Positions 18,862-28,017 of a DNA stretch of 64,000 bases are shown in pieces. The stretch comes from Aureimonas frigidaquae (GTDB taxonomy: Bacteria; Pseudomonadota; Alphaproteobacteria; Rhizobiales; Rhizobiaceae): contig NZ_BBWR01000007.1 of the NCBI RefSeq assembly GCF_001463905.1, positions 123,962-187,961 on the forward strand, written 5' to 3'. Position numbers and translations under genes: made by a program. Under the pieces are notes generated by a model. The model searched no databases. It was given only the letters and a program-made list of their open reading frames with translations, and was not told the DNA's origin. How positions within the stretch are numbered: the first letter of the stretch is position 1; every line of letters starts with the position of its first letter.

Positions 18862-19994
18862 CGCGGCCATTCCTCCGACAGCGCGTCCAGCAAGGCGAGG
18901 AGATCGGGCTTCTCGACATTGAGCGTCAGCGAAATCCTCAATCTTGCGGTGCCCTCCGGCACCGTCGGCGGGCGGATGGCGCGCACGTCAAAACCGCGCG
19001 CCTGCAATCGCCCGGCAAGCACCATGGCACCCCTGTTGTCGCCGACGATGATCGGCATGATCTGCGACCCGCTCGCCTTGAGCCCGAGGGCTTGTGCCTT
19101 ACCGCTCGCCAGGGCCACCATGTCCTGCAATCGCTGGCGGCGCTCCGGCTCGTGCGTCATGATGTCGAGCGCGGCTGCCACCGCCACGGCCATCAAGGGT
19201 GAAGGGGCGGTGGCGTAGACGAAGGGCCGGCAACGGTTGACGAGATAGTCGCACAGAATGCCGGGCGCGGTGATGAGCGCACCGGACGCGCCGAGCGCCT
19301 TGCCACAGCCGTGCAGCACCACGACATTCTCGCGCCCTTCATATCGATGCGCCAGGCCACGGCCATCGGGGCCGTAGACGCCGGTCGCATGCGCCTCGTC
19401 GATGAAGAGGAATGCCTCATGACGGTCGGCGACGCGGGCGAGTTCGTTAAGCGGCGCGCGATCGCCATCCATGCTGTAGAGGCTTTCGGCGACGATCCAC
19501 GCATGGCCCGTGCCGCCGCCGGCCCGCCAGCGAGCGATGGCGCCGTCCACCGCGTCGGCGTCGTTATGCGGGACGGTCACGACATGCGCGTGCCCGGCGC
19601 GCGCCCCTTCATGGGCGCTCGCATGGATCAACGCGTCGAGCACGACGAGGTCGCCCTTCCGGGGCAGGGTGGTGAGCACGGCGAGATTGGCGATGTAGCC
19701 CCCGCCGAAGAACAGCGCAGCCTCCGCGCCGAAGAAGCCGGCGGCCTTGGCCTCCAGTGCCGCGTGCTCGGGGGCGTTGCCGCGCAGCAGGCGTGAACCC
19801 GTGGCGCCGACGGTCGTGCCGTTGGCGAGGGCCGTTGCCACGGCGGCGGCCGTGCCTTCGCTGCCGGCGAGCCCCAGATAATCGTTGGACGCAAAATCCA
19901 GCCCGGCGCGGGGCCCGAGCGAACGCAACCGGTTCCTGCGGGCCAGCCCCCGCAAGGAGACCCCGTAGCGGTCGAGCAAACCCTTCGCGCTCAA
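18858..19994 (-). CDS. bioF: 8-amino-7-oxononanoate synthase
   Basis: PLP alpha-oxoamine synthase condensing pimeloyl-ACP with alanine. The 378-residue protein has [26 protein letters not shown] and PLP-lysine [12 protein letters not shown]. The ATG at 19994 overlaps the bioB stop as ATGA. Confidence 0.95.
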   Translation of the reverse strand: MSAKGLLDRYGVSLRGLARRNRLRSLGPRAGLDFASNDYLGLAGSEGTAAAVATALANGTTVGATGSRLLRGNAPEHAALEAKAAGFFGAEAALFFGGGYIANLAVLTTLPRKGDLVVLDALIHASAHEGARAGHAHVVTVPHNDADAVDGAIARWRAGGGTGHAWIVAESLYSMDGDRAPLNELARVADRHEAFLFIDEAHATGVYGPDGRGLAHRYEGRENVVVLHGCGKALGASGALITAPGILCDYLVNRCRPFVYATAPSPLMAVAVAAALDIMTHEPERRQRLQDMVALASGKAQALGLKASGSQIMPIIVGDNRGAMVLAGRLQARGFDVRAIRPPTVPEGTARLRISLTLNVEKPDLLALLDALSEEWPR

Positions 19995-20995
19995 TGCCCG
20001 TCGCGCTCCATGGGCTGGATGCCGAGCCGGCGAAACAGCGCGCTGTCGGCGTCTTCCCCCGGATTATCCGCTGTCAGCAGCGTATCGCCGACGAAGATCG
20101 AATTGGCGCCGGCGAAGAAGCACAGCGCCTGCATCTCGTCGCTCATCGCGGTGCGTCCTGCCGACAGGCGGACATGCGACCTCGGCATCATGATGCGGGC
20201 AAGCGCGATCATGCGGACGAACGCGATCGGGTCGATCGGTTCGGCATCGGCGAGCGGCGTGCCGTCGATCGGGATCAGCATGTTGATGGGCACGCTCTCC
20301 GGGGGCTCCGGAAGGTTGGCCAGCGTCACCAGCATGGCAACGCGGTCGAGCGGATGCTCTCCCATGCCGACAATGCCGCCGCAGCACAGTTTGATGCCAC
20401 TGTCGCGGACATTGGCGAGCGTGTCCAAACGGTCCGCGAAACTGCGGGTCGTAATGATCTGCGTGTAGTATTGCTCGGACGTATCGATATTGTGGTTGTA
20501 GTAGTCGAGGCCGGCCTGCTTCAAACGCTGCGCTTGGCCTTGATCCAGCATTCCAAGCGTCATGCAGGTTTCCATGCCGAGCGCTTTCACGCCCTCCACC
20601 ATTGCGATGATGGTGGCCATGTCACGCTCCTTGGGACTGCGCCAGGCCGCGCCCATGCAGTATCGCGTTGCGCCGGCGTCCCGAGCCTTCCGCGCCTCTG
20701 CCAGCACCTGACGCACCTCCATCAATCTGGAAGCACTGAGGCCGGATGCGTGGCGCGCCGACTGGCTGCAATAGGCGCAGTCTTCGGGGCAGCCTCCGGT
20801 CTTGATCGACAGAAGCCGTGACAACTGCACGCGGTTCGGATCGAAATTCGCGCGATGCGTGACCTGCGCCTGGAAGATCAGATCGTTGAACGGCAGGTCA
20901 TGGATCGCCTGCGCTGTCTCTTGAGTCCATCGGTGTTCTGGCCCGCCGCACGGCTCGGCAGCCGGACAAGGGCCCGCTTCTGTCGAAGACCGCAT
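19991..20995 (-). CDS. bioB: Biotin synthase
   Basis: Radical-SAM sulfur insertion into dethiobiotin. The CxxxCxxC cluster (C69, C73, C76 counted from ATG 20995) lies in [10 protein letters not shown]. The YNHNIDTS and GGIVGMGE segments typical of BioB are present. An ATG at 21073 would add 26 residues, but 20995 has a strong GTGAGG site six bases upstream and matches the length of rhizobial BioB. With 20995 the leader after the BioR box is about 90 bases. First gene of bioBFDAZ. Confidence 0.95.
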   Translation of the reverse strand: MRSSTEAGPCPAAEPCGGPEHRWTQETAQAIHDLPFNDLIFQAQVTHRANFDPNRVQLSRLLSIKTGGCPEDCAYCSQSARHASGLSASRLMEVRQVLAEARKARDAGATRYCMGAAWRSPKERDMATIIAMVEGVKALGMETCMTLGMLDQGQAQRLKQAGLDYYNHNIDTSEQYYTQIITTRSFADRLDTLANVRDSGIKLCCGGIVGMGEHPLDRVAMLVTLANLPEPPESVPINMLIPIDGTPLADAEPIDPIAFVRMIALARIMMPRSHVRLSAGRTAMSDEMQALCFFAGANSIFVGDTLLTADNPGEDADSALFRRLGIQPMERDGH

Positions 20996-21087
20996 CGTGG
21001 CCTCACCGGTCAGACATGGTTCTCGCGTGCGCAGGACCGGGTCGATCACAGGCTGCCGGGACAGTTGGCTCATCGCACGCTCATGAA

Positions 21088-21097
21088 TTATCTATAA
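21088..21097. promoter_or_regulatory. BioR operator upstream of bioB
   Basis: TTATCTATAA is an exact match to the published BioR consensus (TTATMKATAA). It overlaps a likely -10 region of the bio operon, so BioR binding should block transcription when biotin is sufficient. Confidence 0.85.
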
Positions 21098-21198
21098 AAA
21101 TGATTCGCTATCGCTAAAACAATACCCGAATAGATAGGCGTGGCAACAGGACCGTGCCCGCGGGACCGGTTGTGGGTGATCGCTGTGTGTGAGGCAGG

Positions 21199-21825
21199 CT
21201 ATCGTGGCTGTTTGTGCCCGATTGTCTGGACGTGCCGCGCGAGCACCAGGGCGGCCGTCTCGACCTGTCCGGCCCTCAGGGCATCGAGTATGGCGCGATG
21301 ATCGCGATCGGTCGGAGCTTCCCATTCGGCCCGCCACCCGGAGAACAGGAAGCGCGCGCTCGTGGTGTGGAGATCGTCGATCGCCTTCAGAAGGCGCGGC
21401 ATGGCGCAGGGCGTGAGGATGATCCGGTGGAAACGCCTGTTTGCCTGTTCCCATGCGAAAACGTCGGTCGCACGGTCACTGGCGCGGTTCGCGTCCTCCG
21501 CCTCGTCCATGATGGCCTTGGTCAGGTGTGGCATGGCCTTGCGCAGCGCCAGCACCTCCAGCGCGGCGCGCATCTCTGCCACTTCCTGGACTTCCGTCAG
21601 ACTGAAGCCGGCGACGCGAACGCCGCGCCGGGGCTCGCTCGTGACGAGACCTTGCGATTCGAGAATGCGGAAGGCCTCCCGCACGGGCACATGGCTGGCG
21701 CTGAACTCTTCGGCGATATGGTCCTGTCCGAGGCGGGAGCCCGGCACGAGCGCACCGCTGATAATACGCTCGGCGAGGGCCTTGCTGATCCGATGGGCGA
21801 TGGTCTCGGTTTTCACGCGTGTCAT
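21199..21825 (-). CDS. bioR: BioR, GntR-family repressor of biotin synthesis
   Basis: FadR/FCD-type GntR regulator (208 residues) with an N-terminal winged helix (SRLGQDHIAEEFSASHVPVREA) and a C-terminal FCD-type helical domain with metal-site histidines (NRRFHRII, DHRAILD). It is identified as BioR by its position beside bioBFDAZ and by BioR boxes in front of both bioB and itself. The ATG at 21825 has no upstream Shine-Dalgarno because the operator sits three bases before it. Translation may therefore be leaderless. Confidence 0.9.
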   Translation of the reverse strand: MTRVKTETIAHRISKALAERIISGALVPGSRLGQDHIAEEFSASHVPVREAFRILESQGLVTSEPRRGVRVAGFSLTEVQEVAEMRAALEVLALRKAMPHLTKAIMDEAEDANRASDRATDVFAWEQANRRFHRIILTPCAMPRLLKAIDDLHTTSARFLFSGWRAEWEAPTDRDHRAILDALRAGQVETAALVLARHVQTIGHKQPR

Positions 21826-21828
21826 GAT

Positions 21829-21838
21829 TTATAGATAA
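21829..21838. promoter_or_regulatory. BioR operator upstream of bioR (autoregulation)
   Basis: TTATAGATAA, the reverse complement of the bioB box, ends three bases before the bioR ATG. This implies negative autoregulation. It also overlaps where a -10 box would sit for a leaderless transcript. Confidence 0.82.
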
Positions 21839-21942
21839 TTTGCACCGACCGCGCAGTCGAGCGAATAAGTGACGTTGCGGTCACGGCGCGCCGCCCGTGC
21901 ATCGATCTTTGCGTCAATCTGCACACGCTTGTGCCGAACAGG

Positions 21943-22746
21943 TCAGACGGAGACGGTCTGCGTTACCGTCGCATCCTCACGGCCCGGCGCCACGCGGCCG
22001 CGCCCGGCGGCCTTGGCGCGATACAGCGCCCGGTCCGCCCGATCGATAAGCTCTTCCCGGTCGGCGGGCAGCGTCGGCAGCACGACGTAGCCGATGCAGA
22101 CGCTGAGCGGGACGGCGGCGCCCGCTCCGTTGCGCAGAGGAAGCGCCGCGACATCGTCGGCCATTTTGCGCGCAAGGCGCCAGCCTTCCAGCATGTCGGC
22201 GCTTTGTATGAAGACGCAGAACTCGTCTCCTCCGGTCCGGGCAATAAGGGCCTCGCGCGGGAGGGCCTCGGTCAGGCAGTTCGCAACGGCGCGGATGGCC
22301 CCGTCGCCCACGAGATGGCCGTTGCGGTCGTTGACGGATTTGAAGTCGTCGATATCCACGATGTAGAGGGCGCCGCCGGCCGCCTCCGGCTGCAGGCCGA
22401 GCTGGCGGTGGAACTCCGTCCGGTTCAGGAGCTGGGACAGGCCGTCGCGCGTCGCGCGTTCGGCAAGTTCGCGGTTGGCTGCCGCCAATTGCCGGTTCAA
22501 GGCGTGGACGGCATCGTGGGCAATGCGCAGACGCTCCTTCTGGACCAGATGGTGGAAGCTGGCCGGAGCGCTGACCAGAAACGCGCAGACGACACACATC
22601 AGGAGACCGTTCCCGTCAAAACTGCCGCCGAGCAGGGGAACGATCGTCAGCGCTGCAAGCACCGATCCGCCGATGCTCGCCAAGACGATCAGCACGCAAT
22701 GGAGCGTGATGCGATGCCATGCGATTGTGCGTGCCGTGCCTTGCAT
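21943..22746 (-). CDS. Membrane-bound GGDEF diguanylate cyclase
   Basis: Probably makes cyclic di-GMP from GTP. The 267-residue protein has two N-terminal membrane helices (about 14-60), a short helical stalk rich in Ala/Arg/Glu, and a GGDEF domain (about 95-260) with intact RTGGDEF. The product-inhibition I-site (RxxD) is not conserved: the residues there read REAL. No separate sensor domain is visible. It lies upstream of bioR on the same strand, but the bioR operator suggests separate transcription. Confidence 0.9.
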   Translation of the reverse strand: MQGTARTIAWHRITLHCVLIVLASIGGSVLAALTIVPLLGGSFDGNGLLMCVVCAFLVSAPASFHHLVQKERLRIAHDAVHALNRQLAAANRELAERATRDGLSQLLNRTEFHRQLGLQPEAAGGALYIVDIDDFKSVNDRNGHLVGDGAIRAVANCLTEALPREALIARTGGDEFCVFIQSADMLEGWRLARKMADDVAALPLRNGAGAAVPLSVCIGYVVLPTLPADREELIDRADRALYRAKAAGRGRVAPGREDATVTQTVSV

Positions 22747-22874
22747 CCGCCGCGTTCCCCCAAAGGCGCATCCGCCGCCGAGCAGAAGAACCCTTGGTTG
22801 CTAATCTGCCGCCGGAGCGCAGCTTACGAAAGCGCCCGGACAAGGAAAACCTCCTTCCGAAGGCATAGGCGCGC

Positions 22875-23783
22875 TCAATCCGCCCATTGCGGATCACCGG
22901 TGAAGGACACGGTCAGCCACCGGTGTTCGTCCGGCCCGCCCAGGGCCTGGCTGATATCGGACCGGATGGCATCGGCCACGCGCACCGGGCCGAGCGAGTC
23001 GTCCGGCGCCAGGATGAAGTGGAACTCGATCATGCGGGAGCGCCCCACGCGGGCGACATAGGTCCGGGCATCGCGAAAGCCGTGCTATTCGACGATGCGC
23101 TGCGCGATGCGGCGGACGTCGTCGTCCAGATCGCGCGGGGCGATGAGGAAGATCTCGCTGAGCGACTTGCGGAAGATGCCGAGCGGGACGGGCAGGATGG
23201 CCAGCACCAGCACGGCCAGAACGACGGGGTCGACATAGGGTGTCAGGTGGCCGAACCGGGTTCCCTGCATGAGCCAGGCGCCGACGAAGGCGACCAGGAG
23301 CGCGGAGGTGATGAGCCCGGACATGGCCCATCCCTTGGCGTCGAGGGCCAGGAAGTCCGATCCGATCTGCCGGTTCGCGCGCCGCGTGGTGACGAACATG
23401 ACAAAGCAGGTCGCCGCCACCACGATTGCGTAGACGATGGCCCAGTCGAAGGCCAGTTCGCGCCCGCCCGACAGGATCGCCGTTACCGCATTGACCAGCG
23501 CATAGACGGTCAGAAGGGTGATCAGGCCGGCATTGAGGGCCAGCACCATCGGCTCGATATGCCAGAAGCCCATCTGGAAGCGTGGGCTCGCTTCCCGAGC
23601 GATCAGCCGCGCCACCACCAGGGCAAGGGCGGTCATGCTGGCATCGACCGCCGAGAAGAGCCCGTCGAAGATGATGGATTGCGAGCCGGACAGAATGCCG
23701 AAGACGATGCCCGTCGCGCCGACACCGAGCGTGACCGCGATGGAACGCGACAAAAGCTTCTGTTCGCTTTGCGCAGCCGACAT
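22875..23783 (-). pseudogene. Cation diffusion facilitator (CDF) transporter gene with an in-frame TAG
   Basis: The first 232 codons encode a typical CDF-like divalent-metal efflux membrane domain. They include FDGLFSAVDASMTALAL, a conserved Asp in YVDPVVLA, about six spans and the start of the cytoplasmic domain. A TAG at 23085-23087 stops it after RIAQRIVE. The same frame then continues for 69 clean codons (HGFRDARTYVARVGRSRMIEFHF...) to TGA at 22875, giving the expected C-terminal domain. One base change explains everything, so this is a young nonsense mutation, a readthrough case or a sequence error. It lies 16 bases downstream of the mltB-like gene. Confidence 0.8.
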
Positions 23784-23799
23784 CGACCGTCCCTTCGGC

Positions 23800-25053
23800 T
23801 CAGTTCAGTTTCTGCTTCAAGGCGGCGTTGGGCCAGCAATCCACGCGCAGCCCGGCGGAGGCCTCATAGGCGCCGATGCTGCGGCGCGTCTTGAAGCCCG
23901 GCAGCCCGTCCACTCCGCCGACGTCCATGCCCATGGCCTGCAGACGCTCCTGCATGCGGGCGACATCGCCGCGGCTGACGCCCGTCACATCGACCCATCC
24001 GCCCTTGAAGGCGCCGCCCCCCGCCATCCGATCGGCGGCATGGCCGATGAAGAGGGCGTAGAGGTCGGAATTGTTGTATTCCTTGATGACGTAGAAATTG
24101 GGGGTCGCGATGAAGGCCGGCCCCATCCGCCCGGCGGGCATCATCAGGAAGCCGGTGGCCTGCGCCTCATGCGTGGGGAAGGGGCGCCCGGAGACGCGCG
24201 TCACCCCAGCCGCGACAAAATCGCGGATCGGCCGCCCCTGGTCCGGCCCCTCGAGCGTGCAGGAGACATTGTCGGGGATGTTCGCCTCGAACCCCCAGTC
24301 GCGGCCGGCAACCCAACCCGATTGCTGGAGGTAATGGGCGATGGAGGCGAGCGTATCGGGAACCGAGTTCCAGATATCGGCCCGCCCGTCGCCATCGAAA
24401 TCCACGGCCAGGCTGCGGAATTTGCTCGGCATGAATTGCGGCTGGCCGAGCGCCCCCGCCCAGGAGGATTTCATGTCGGACACCCGCAAATGGCCATCCT
24501 GGACGATCTGCAGGGCTGCGATGAGCTCGGCCCGGAACATATCCTTGCGGCGGGCAAGCCAGGCCTTGGTGCCCAGGACCTCGAAAGCGTTGTAGGGGAT
24601 CCTGGCTGCGCCGAAGCCCGATTCCCGGCCCCAGACGGCCAGCACGATGGGCCCCGGTACGCCATAGCGCCGCTCGATGGCGCGCAGCGTATCGGCATGC
24701 CGGGCGAGCAGCGTGCGACCCTGGCCGACCACCGAGCGCAGATTGTCTTCCCGGAAGTAGGCGGCCGGGCTCTGGAACTCCGCCTGATGCTGCTTCTCGG
24801 CCACGGCGGGCGCCTGCCCCGGCAGGACGAGATCGGGCAGTTTCAGATTGGGCTTCACCCCGTCGAAGGCCGCATCGAAGGTGGCGCGCGAGATGCCGGC
24901 CGCCCGGGCCTGCGGCCAGATATCCTGATCGAGGAACCGGGCGAAATCGGCCTGCGATGTCTGGGCTCTGGCCCCGACCGGCGCCAGCATCGCAGCCGAC
25001 AGCGCCAGGAGGATCAGGGCGGCGGCGTGGCGCAGGAGGGTCAGGCCCGGCAT
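23800..25053 (-). CDS. Lytic murein transglycosylase, MltB type, with peptidoglycan-binding domain
   Basis: Periplasmic glycan-strand cleaving enzyme of about 417 residues. It has a signal peptide (cleavage near GARAQT) and a family 3 transglycosylase domain with catalytic Glu in AVWGRESGFG and the GALGQPQFMPS motif. A C-terminal PG_binding_1 domain follows (ERLQAMGMDVGGVDGLPGFKTR). The ATG at 25053 is chosen because GGAG lies six bases upstream; the ATG at 25059 directly abuts that GGAG. It follows dapD by 11 bases. Confidence 0.93.
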   Translation of the reverse strand: MPGLTLLRHAAALILLALSAAMLAPVGARAQTSQADFARFLDQDIWPQARAAGISRATFDAAFDGVKPNLKLPDLVLPGQAPAVAEKQHQAEFQSPAAYFREDNLRSVVGQGRTLLARHADTLRAIERRYGVPGPIVLAVWGRESGFGAARIPYNAFEVLGTKAWLARRKDMFRAELIAALQIVQDGHLRVSDMKSSWAGALGQPQFMPSKFRSLAVDFDGDGRADIWNSVPDTLASIAHYLQQSGWVAGRDWGFEANIPDNVSCTLEGPDQGRPIRDFVAAGVTRVSGRPFPTHEAQATGFLMMPAGRMGPAFIATPNFYVIKEYNNSDLYALFIGHAADRMAGGGAFKGGWVDVTGVSRGDVARMQERLQAMGMDVGGVDGLPGFKTRRSIGAYEASAGLRVDCWPNAALKQKLN

Positions 25054-25064
25054 GGTCATCTCCG

Positions 25065-25910
25065 TCAGCTTCGCAGAAGATCGTTGATCGAGGTCTTGGA
25101 GCGGGTCCGCTCGTCCACGCGCTTGACGATGACCGCGCAGTAGAGGTTCGGGCCCGGTTCGTTGCCGATGGGCTTGCCGGGAAGCGAGCCGGCGACGACG
25201 ACGGAGTAGGGCGGAACCTCGCCCATGAAGATCTCGCCCGTGGCGCGGTCGACGATCTTGGTCGACTGGCCGATGAAGACGCCCATGCCCAGCACCGAGC
25301 CCTCGCGCACGATGCAGCCTTCGACCACTTCGGACCGCGCGCCGATGAAGCAATTGTCCTCGATGATGGTCGGGCCGGCCTGCAGCGGCTCGAGCACGCC
25401 GCCGATCCCGACGCCGCCCGACAGATGGACATTGGCGCCGATCTGCGCGCAGGAGCCGACCGTCGCCCAGGTATCGACCATCGTGCCCTCCCCGACCGAG
25501 GCGCCCAGATTGACGAAGGAGGGCATCAGCACCACGTTGCGCCCGATATGGGCCGAGCGGCGCACGATGGCGCCCGGTACGGCCCGGAAGCCCGCGGCGC
25601 GGAATTCCTCAGCGCCCCAGCCGTCGAACTTGGAGGGGACCTTGTCCCACCAGTTGGCTTGGCCGGGACCGCCGGGGATGACCGACATGTCGTTCAACCG
25701 GAAGGACAGGAGCACGGCTTTCTTGAGCCACTGGTTCACGACCCACCGGCCGTCGCCGCCGCGCTCGGCCACGCGGCGCTCGCCGCGATCCAGAATGTCG
25801 AGGGCCGCGTCCACGGCCTCGCGCACCGGGCCCGTCGTCGATGCGTCGATGCCGTCCCGCGCCTCGAATGCGGAATCGATCGTCTGTTCCAGTGCGGCGT
25901 AATCCGTCAT
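25065..25910 (-). CDS. dapD: Tetrahydrodipicolinate N-succinyltransferase
   Basis: Succinyl-CoA-dependent step of diaminopimelate/lysine synthesis; its product is processed to the substrate of DapE encoded at 8.6 kb. The 281-residue protein has an N-terminal helical domain and a left-handed beta-helix of hexapeptide repeats (about 110-240, for example [21 protein letters not shown]). The C-terminus includes [11 protein letters not shown]. Divergent from the LOG gene. Confidence 0.96.
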   Translation of the reverse strand: MTDYAALEQTIDSAFEARDGIDASTTGPVREAVDAALDILDRGERRVAERGGDGRWVVNQWLKKAVLLSFRLNDMSVIPGGPGQANWWDKVPSKFDGWGAEEFRAAGFRAVPGAIVRRSAHIGRNVVLMPSFVNLGASVGEGTMVDTWATVGSCAQIGANVHLSGGVGIGGVLEPLQAGPTIIEDNCFIGARSEVVEGCIVREGSVLGMGVFIGQSTKIVDRATGEIFMGEVPPYSVVVAGSLPGKPIGNEPGPNLYCAVIVKRVDERTRSKTSINDLLRS

Positions 25911-25995
25911 CGCGCTTGCTCGTCCCCGTTTGAAAGCTGCCTGCGGTACTATTAGAAGGCCGTTTCACGGTCAATTCAGCGAAGGAAGACCGATC

Positions 25996-26850
25996 ATGGC
26001 AGAAGACAATGGTCACGAGGCCACACATTGGGATCCGTTTCCCGCATCGGCAGCCGAGGACCAGCGCCGATCGGACCGCGTGCCCGACACGCCGCAGACC
26101 CGTTCGCCCACCTACCGCCTGGCCTATGCCGACGATGCCTTCCTGACATCGGAGCCGCTGCGCGGCGTGCGCCTGCAACTCGAAATGCTGAAGCCTGAAA
26201 TGGCCTTGCAGGAGGCCGGCATCCTCTCCACCGTCGTCCTGTTCGGCGGCGCGCGCATTCCCGAGCCGGGCAAGCCGGCCTGGGCGGCGCGCAACCCGCG
26301 CCAGCGCGAGCGGCTGGAGGCCAATGCGCGCTATTACGACGAAGCGCGGCGTTTCGCCGGGCTCGCCTCATGCCATTCGGCCAACACATCGGGCGGCAAG
26401 GAATATGTCATCGTCACGGGCGGCGGCCCGGGCGTGATGGAGGCCGGGAACCGCGGCGCCAGCGATGTGGGCGCCGTCTCCATCGCGCTCAACATCACCC
26501 TGCCGCACGAGCAGGCGCCGAACGCCTATGTCACGCCGGAGCTCTGCTTCAACTTTCACTATTTTGCGATCCGCAAGATGCACTTCCTGCTGCGGGCGAA
26601 GGCCATGGCCATCTTCCCCGGCGGGTTCGGAACGCTGGACGAGCTGATGGAGGCGCTGACGCTGATCCAGACCGGACGCATGGAGCCCATCCCCGTCATC
26701 CTGTTCGGACGCAGCTTCTGGGAACGGCTGATCGACTTCGAGTTCCTGGCAGAGGAGGGGACCATCGCGCCGGAGGACCTGTCGCTCTTTTCCATCGTGG
26801 ATACGGCGGAGGAAGGCTGGCAGATCATCCGCGATTTCTACGGGATCTGA
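25996..26850 (+). CDS. LOG-family (TIGR00730-like) protein
   Basis: Predicted phosphoribohydrolase fold related to lysine-decarboxylase-like/LOG proteins; known members release cytokinin bases or act on nucleotide monophosphates. The family motifs are TGGGPGVMEAGNRGA and PGGFGTLDELMEA, the latter being the catalytic PGGxGTxxE. At 284 residues it is the long form with an extra N-terminal region of about 70. The ATG at 25996 has GAAGGAAG upstream. The physiological substrate is not clear. Confidence 0.85.
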   Translation: MAEDNGHEATHWDPFPASAAEDQRRSDRVPDTPQTRSPTYRLAYADDAFLTSEPLRGVRLQLEMLKPEMALQEAGILSTVVLFGGARIPEPGKPAWAARNPRQRERLEANARYYDEARRFAGLASCHSANTSGGKEYVIVTGGGPGVMEAGNRGASDVGAVSIALNITLPHEQAPNAYVTPELCFNFHYFAIRKMHFLLRAKAMAIFPGGFGTLDELMEALTLIQTGRMEPIPVILFGRSFWERLIDFEFLAEEGTIAPEDLSLFSIVDTAEEGWQIIRDFYGI

Positions 26851-26896
26851 GGCGCGCCGGAACTCCCCACACAGTCCCTGCGTTCCTGAACTTGAG

Positions 26897-26919
26897 GCGG
26901 CCGCTGCATGTGCGGCCGC
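26897..26919. repeat. GCGGCCGC inverted pair
   Basis: Two copies of the self-complementary octamer GCGGCCGC (26897-26904 and 26912-26919), seven bases apart, can form a very stable hairpin between the LOG gene and the small ORF. No T-tract follows. It may attenuate transcription or act on RNA stability. Confidence 0.4.
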
Positions 26920-26935
26920 GGAAAGGTTATCGGTT

Positions 26936-27214
26936 ATGGGCGATTTCGACACGGACAACGAGATGATGCGCGAGCAGCAGGCGCGCGACATGCACGGCCT
27001 TTCGCGCCAGCCGCAGAACGGCATCCGCGATATCGACGCGCGCAGCGAGGCCGACCGTCTGGCCGCGCACAACGCGGACATCGGTGCCACCCGGCCCGAT
27101 GATGACGTGCTGGCCGACAATCTGGCCGGCCTCGACCCCGACGAGCCGCCCGTCGAGCGCAGCGGCACCTGGCCGCCGCTGGCGAGCCGCGGGCGCTCGC
27201 TCCTCGGGGACTGA
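26936..27214 (+). CDS. Small hydrophilic protein of unknown function
   Basis: A 92-residue acidic, Asp/Arg-rich protein without membrane segments or a recognised domain (GDFDTDNEMMREQQARDMHG...). The reading frame has normal high-GC codon bias and fills the gap between the LOG gene and the converging HAD gene. It may be conserved only in close relatives. Confidence 0.6.
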   Translation: MGDFDTDNEMMREQQARDMHGLSRQPQNGIRDIDARSEADRLAAHNADIGATRPDDDVLADNLAGLDPDEPPVERSGTWPPLASRGRSLLGD

Positions 27215-27235
27215 GGGCTGCGGGCTACGGGACGA

Positions 27236-27958
27236 TCAGGCGCAGATGCGCTGGAGGAACGTCCCCAGATCATCGGTGATGAAGTCGATATGCGCGCCGT
27301 CGCGCCCCTCATGCTCCCAGATGTCGCCGAGCGTCGCCTCGAAATTGCGCGGGACGACGAGCACGGTCTTCATGCCAAGGGCCTTGGGCACTTCCAGGTT
27401 GCGGGCGAGATCCTCGAACATGACGGCATGTTCGGTATCGATCCGGTGCAGGCCCCGGAACTTGTCGTAGGTTTCGGCCGCGGGCTTGGGGATGAGCCCC
27501 GCCGCCACGATGTCGAAAATGTCTTCGAAGGCGTCGAGAATGCCGAGCTGCCGTGCCGTGCGCTCGGCATGCCCCCTGTCGCCATTGGTGAAGATGAACT
27601 TGCGGCCCGGCAGACGGCGGATCGTGCTGCCGAGGGCGGGATCCGGATCCAGCCAGGAATAGTCGATATCGTGAACGTAGTTCAGGAATGCGTCGGGCTC
27701 GATGTCGTGTTCGCTCATCAGGCCGCGCAGGGTCGTGCCGTGCCGCTGGTAGAAATCCTTCTGAACGATACGCGCCTCGTCGCGCGGGAGCTGTAAGAGC
27801 TCCGCGACGTAATCCGTCATGCGCACGTCGATCTGCGAGAAGAGATCGATGTGCCGGGGGTAGAGCGTGTTGTCGAGGTCGAAGACCCAGTCGGTAACGC
27901 CCGCGAAATCCTCCGGAGTGGCCTGCCGCGTGCCGAGAATTGCATCATCCTGGGGCAT
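27236..27958 (-). CDS. HAD-family pyrimidine 5'-nucleotidase-like hydrolase
   Basis: Haloacid dehalogenase-like phosphatase (240 residues) resembling yeast SDT1/PHM8-type pyrimidine 5'-nucleotidases. Motif I is VFDLDNTLYP (nucleophile Asp), motif II FTNGD, motif III around IPKPAAETY, and motif IV MFEDLARNL. The ATG at 27958 has GGAAAGGA upstream; the open frame to 28021 is non-conserved. Located between the MHS transporter gene and dapD/argB as in related genomes. Confidence 0.85.
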   Translation of the reverse strand: MPQDDAILGTRQATPEDFAGVTDWVFDLDNTLYPRHIDLFSQIDVRMTDYVAELLQLPRDEARIVQKDFYQRHGTTLRGLMSEHDIEPDAFLNYVHDIDYSWLDPDPALGSTIRRLPGRKFIFTNGDRGHAERTARQLGILDAFEDIFDIVAAGLIPKPAAETYDKFRGLHRIDTEHAVMFEDLARNLEVPKALGMKTVLVVPRNFEATLGDIWEHEGRDGAHIDFITDDLGTFLQRICA

Positions 27959-28017
27959 GGCGGGTCCTTTCCCGTGGGGAACGCGGATGCCCGGCCGCGA
28001 GGGCCGGGCAGTGCCGG

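Noticed and set aside
22894..23331. Open frame covering the end of the cation-efflux gene in another frame
   Set aside because: The homologous continuation is in the original frame after the TAG, so no frameshift is needed.
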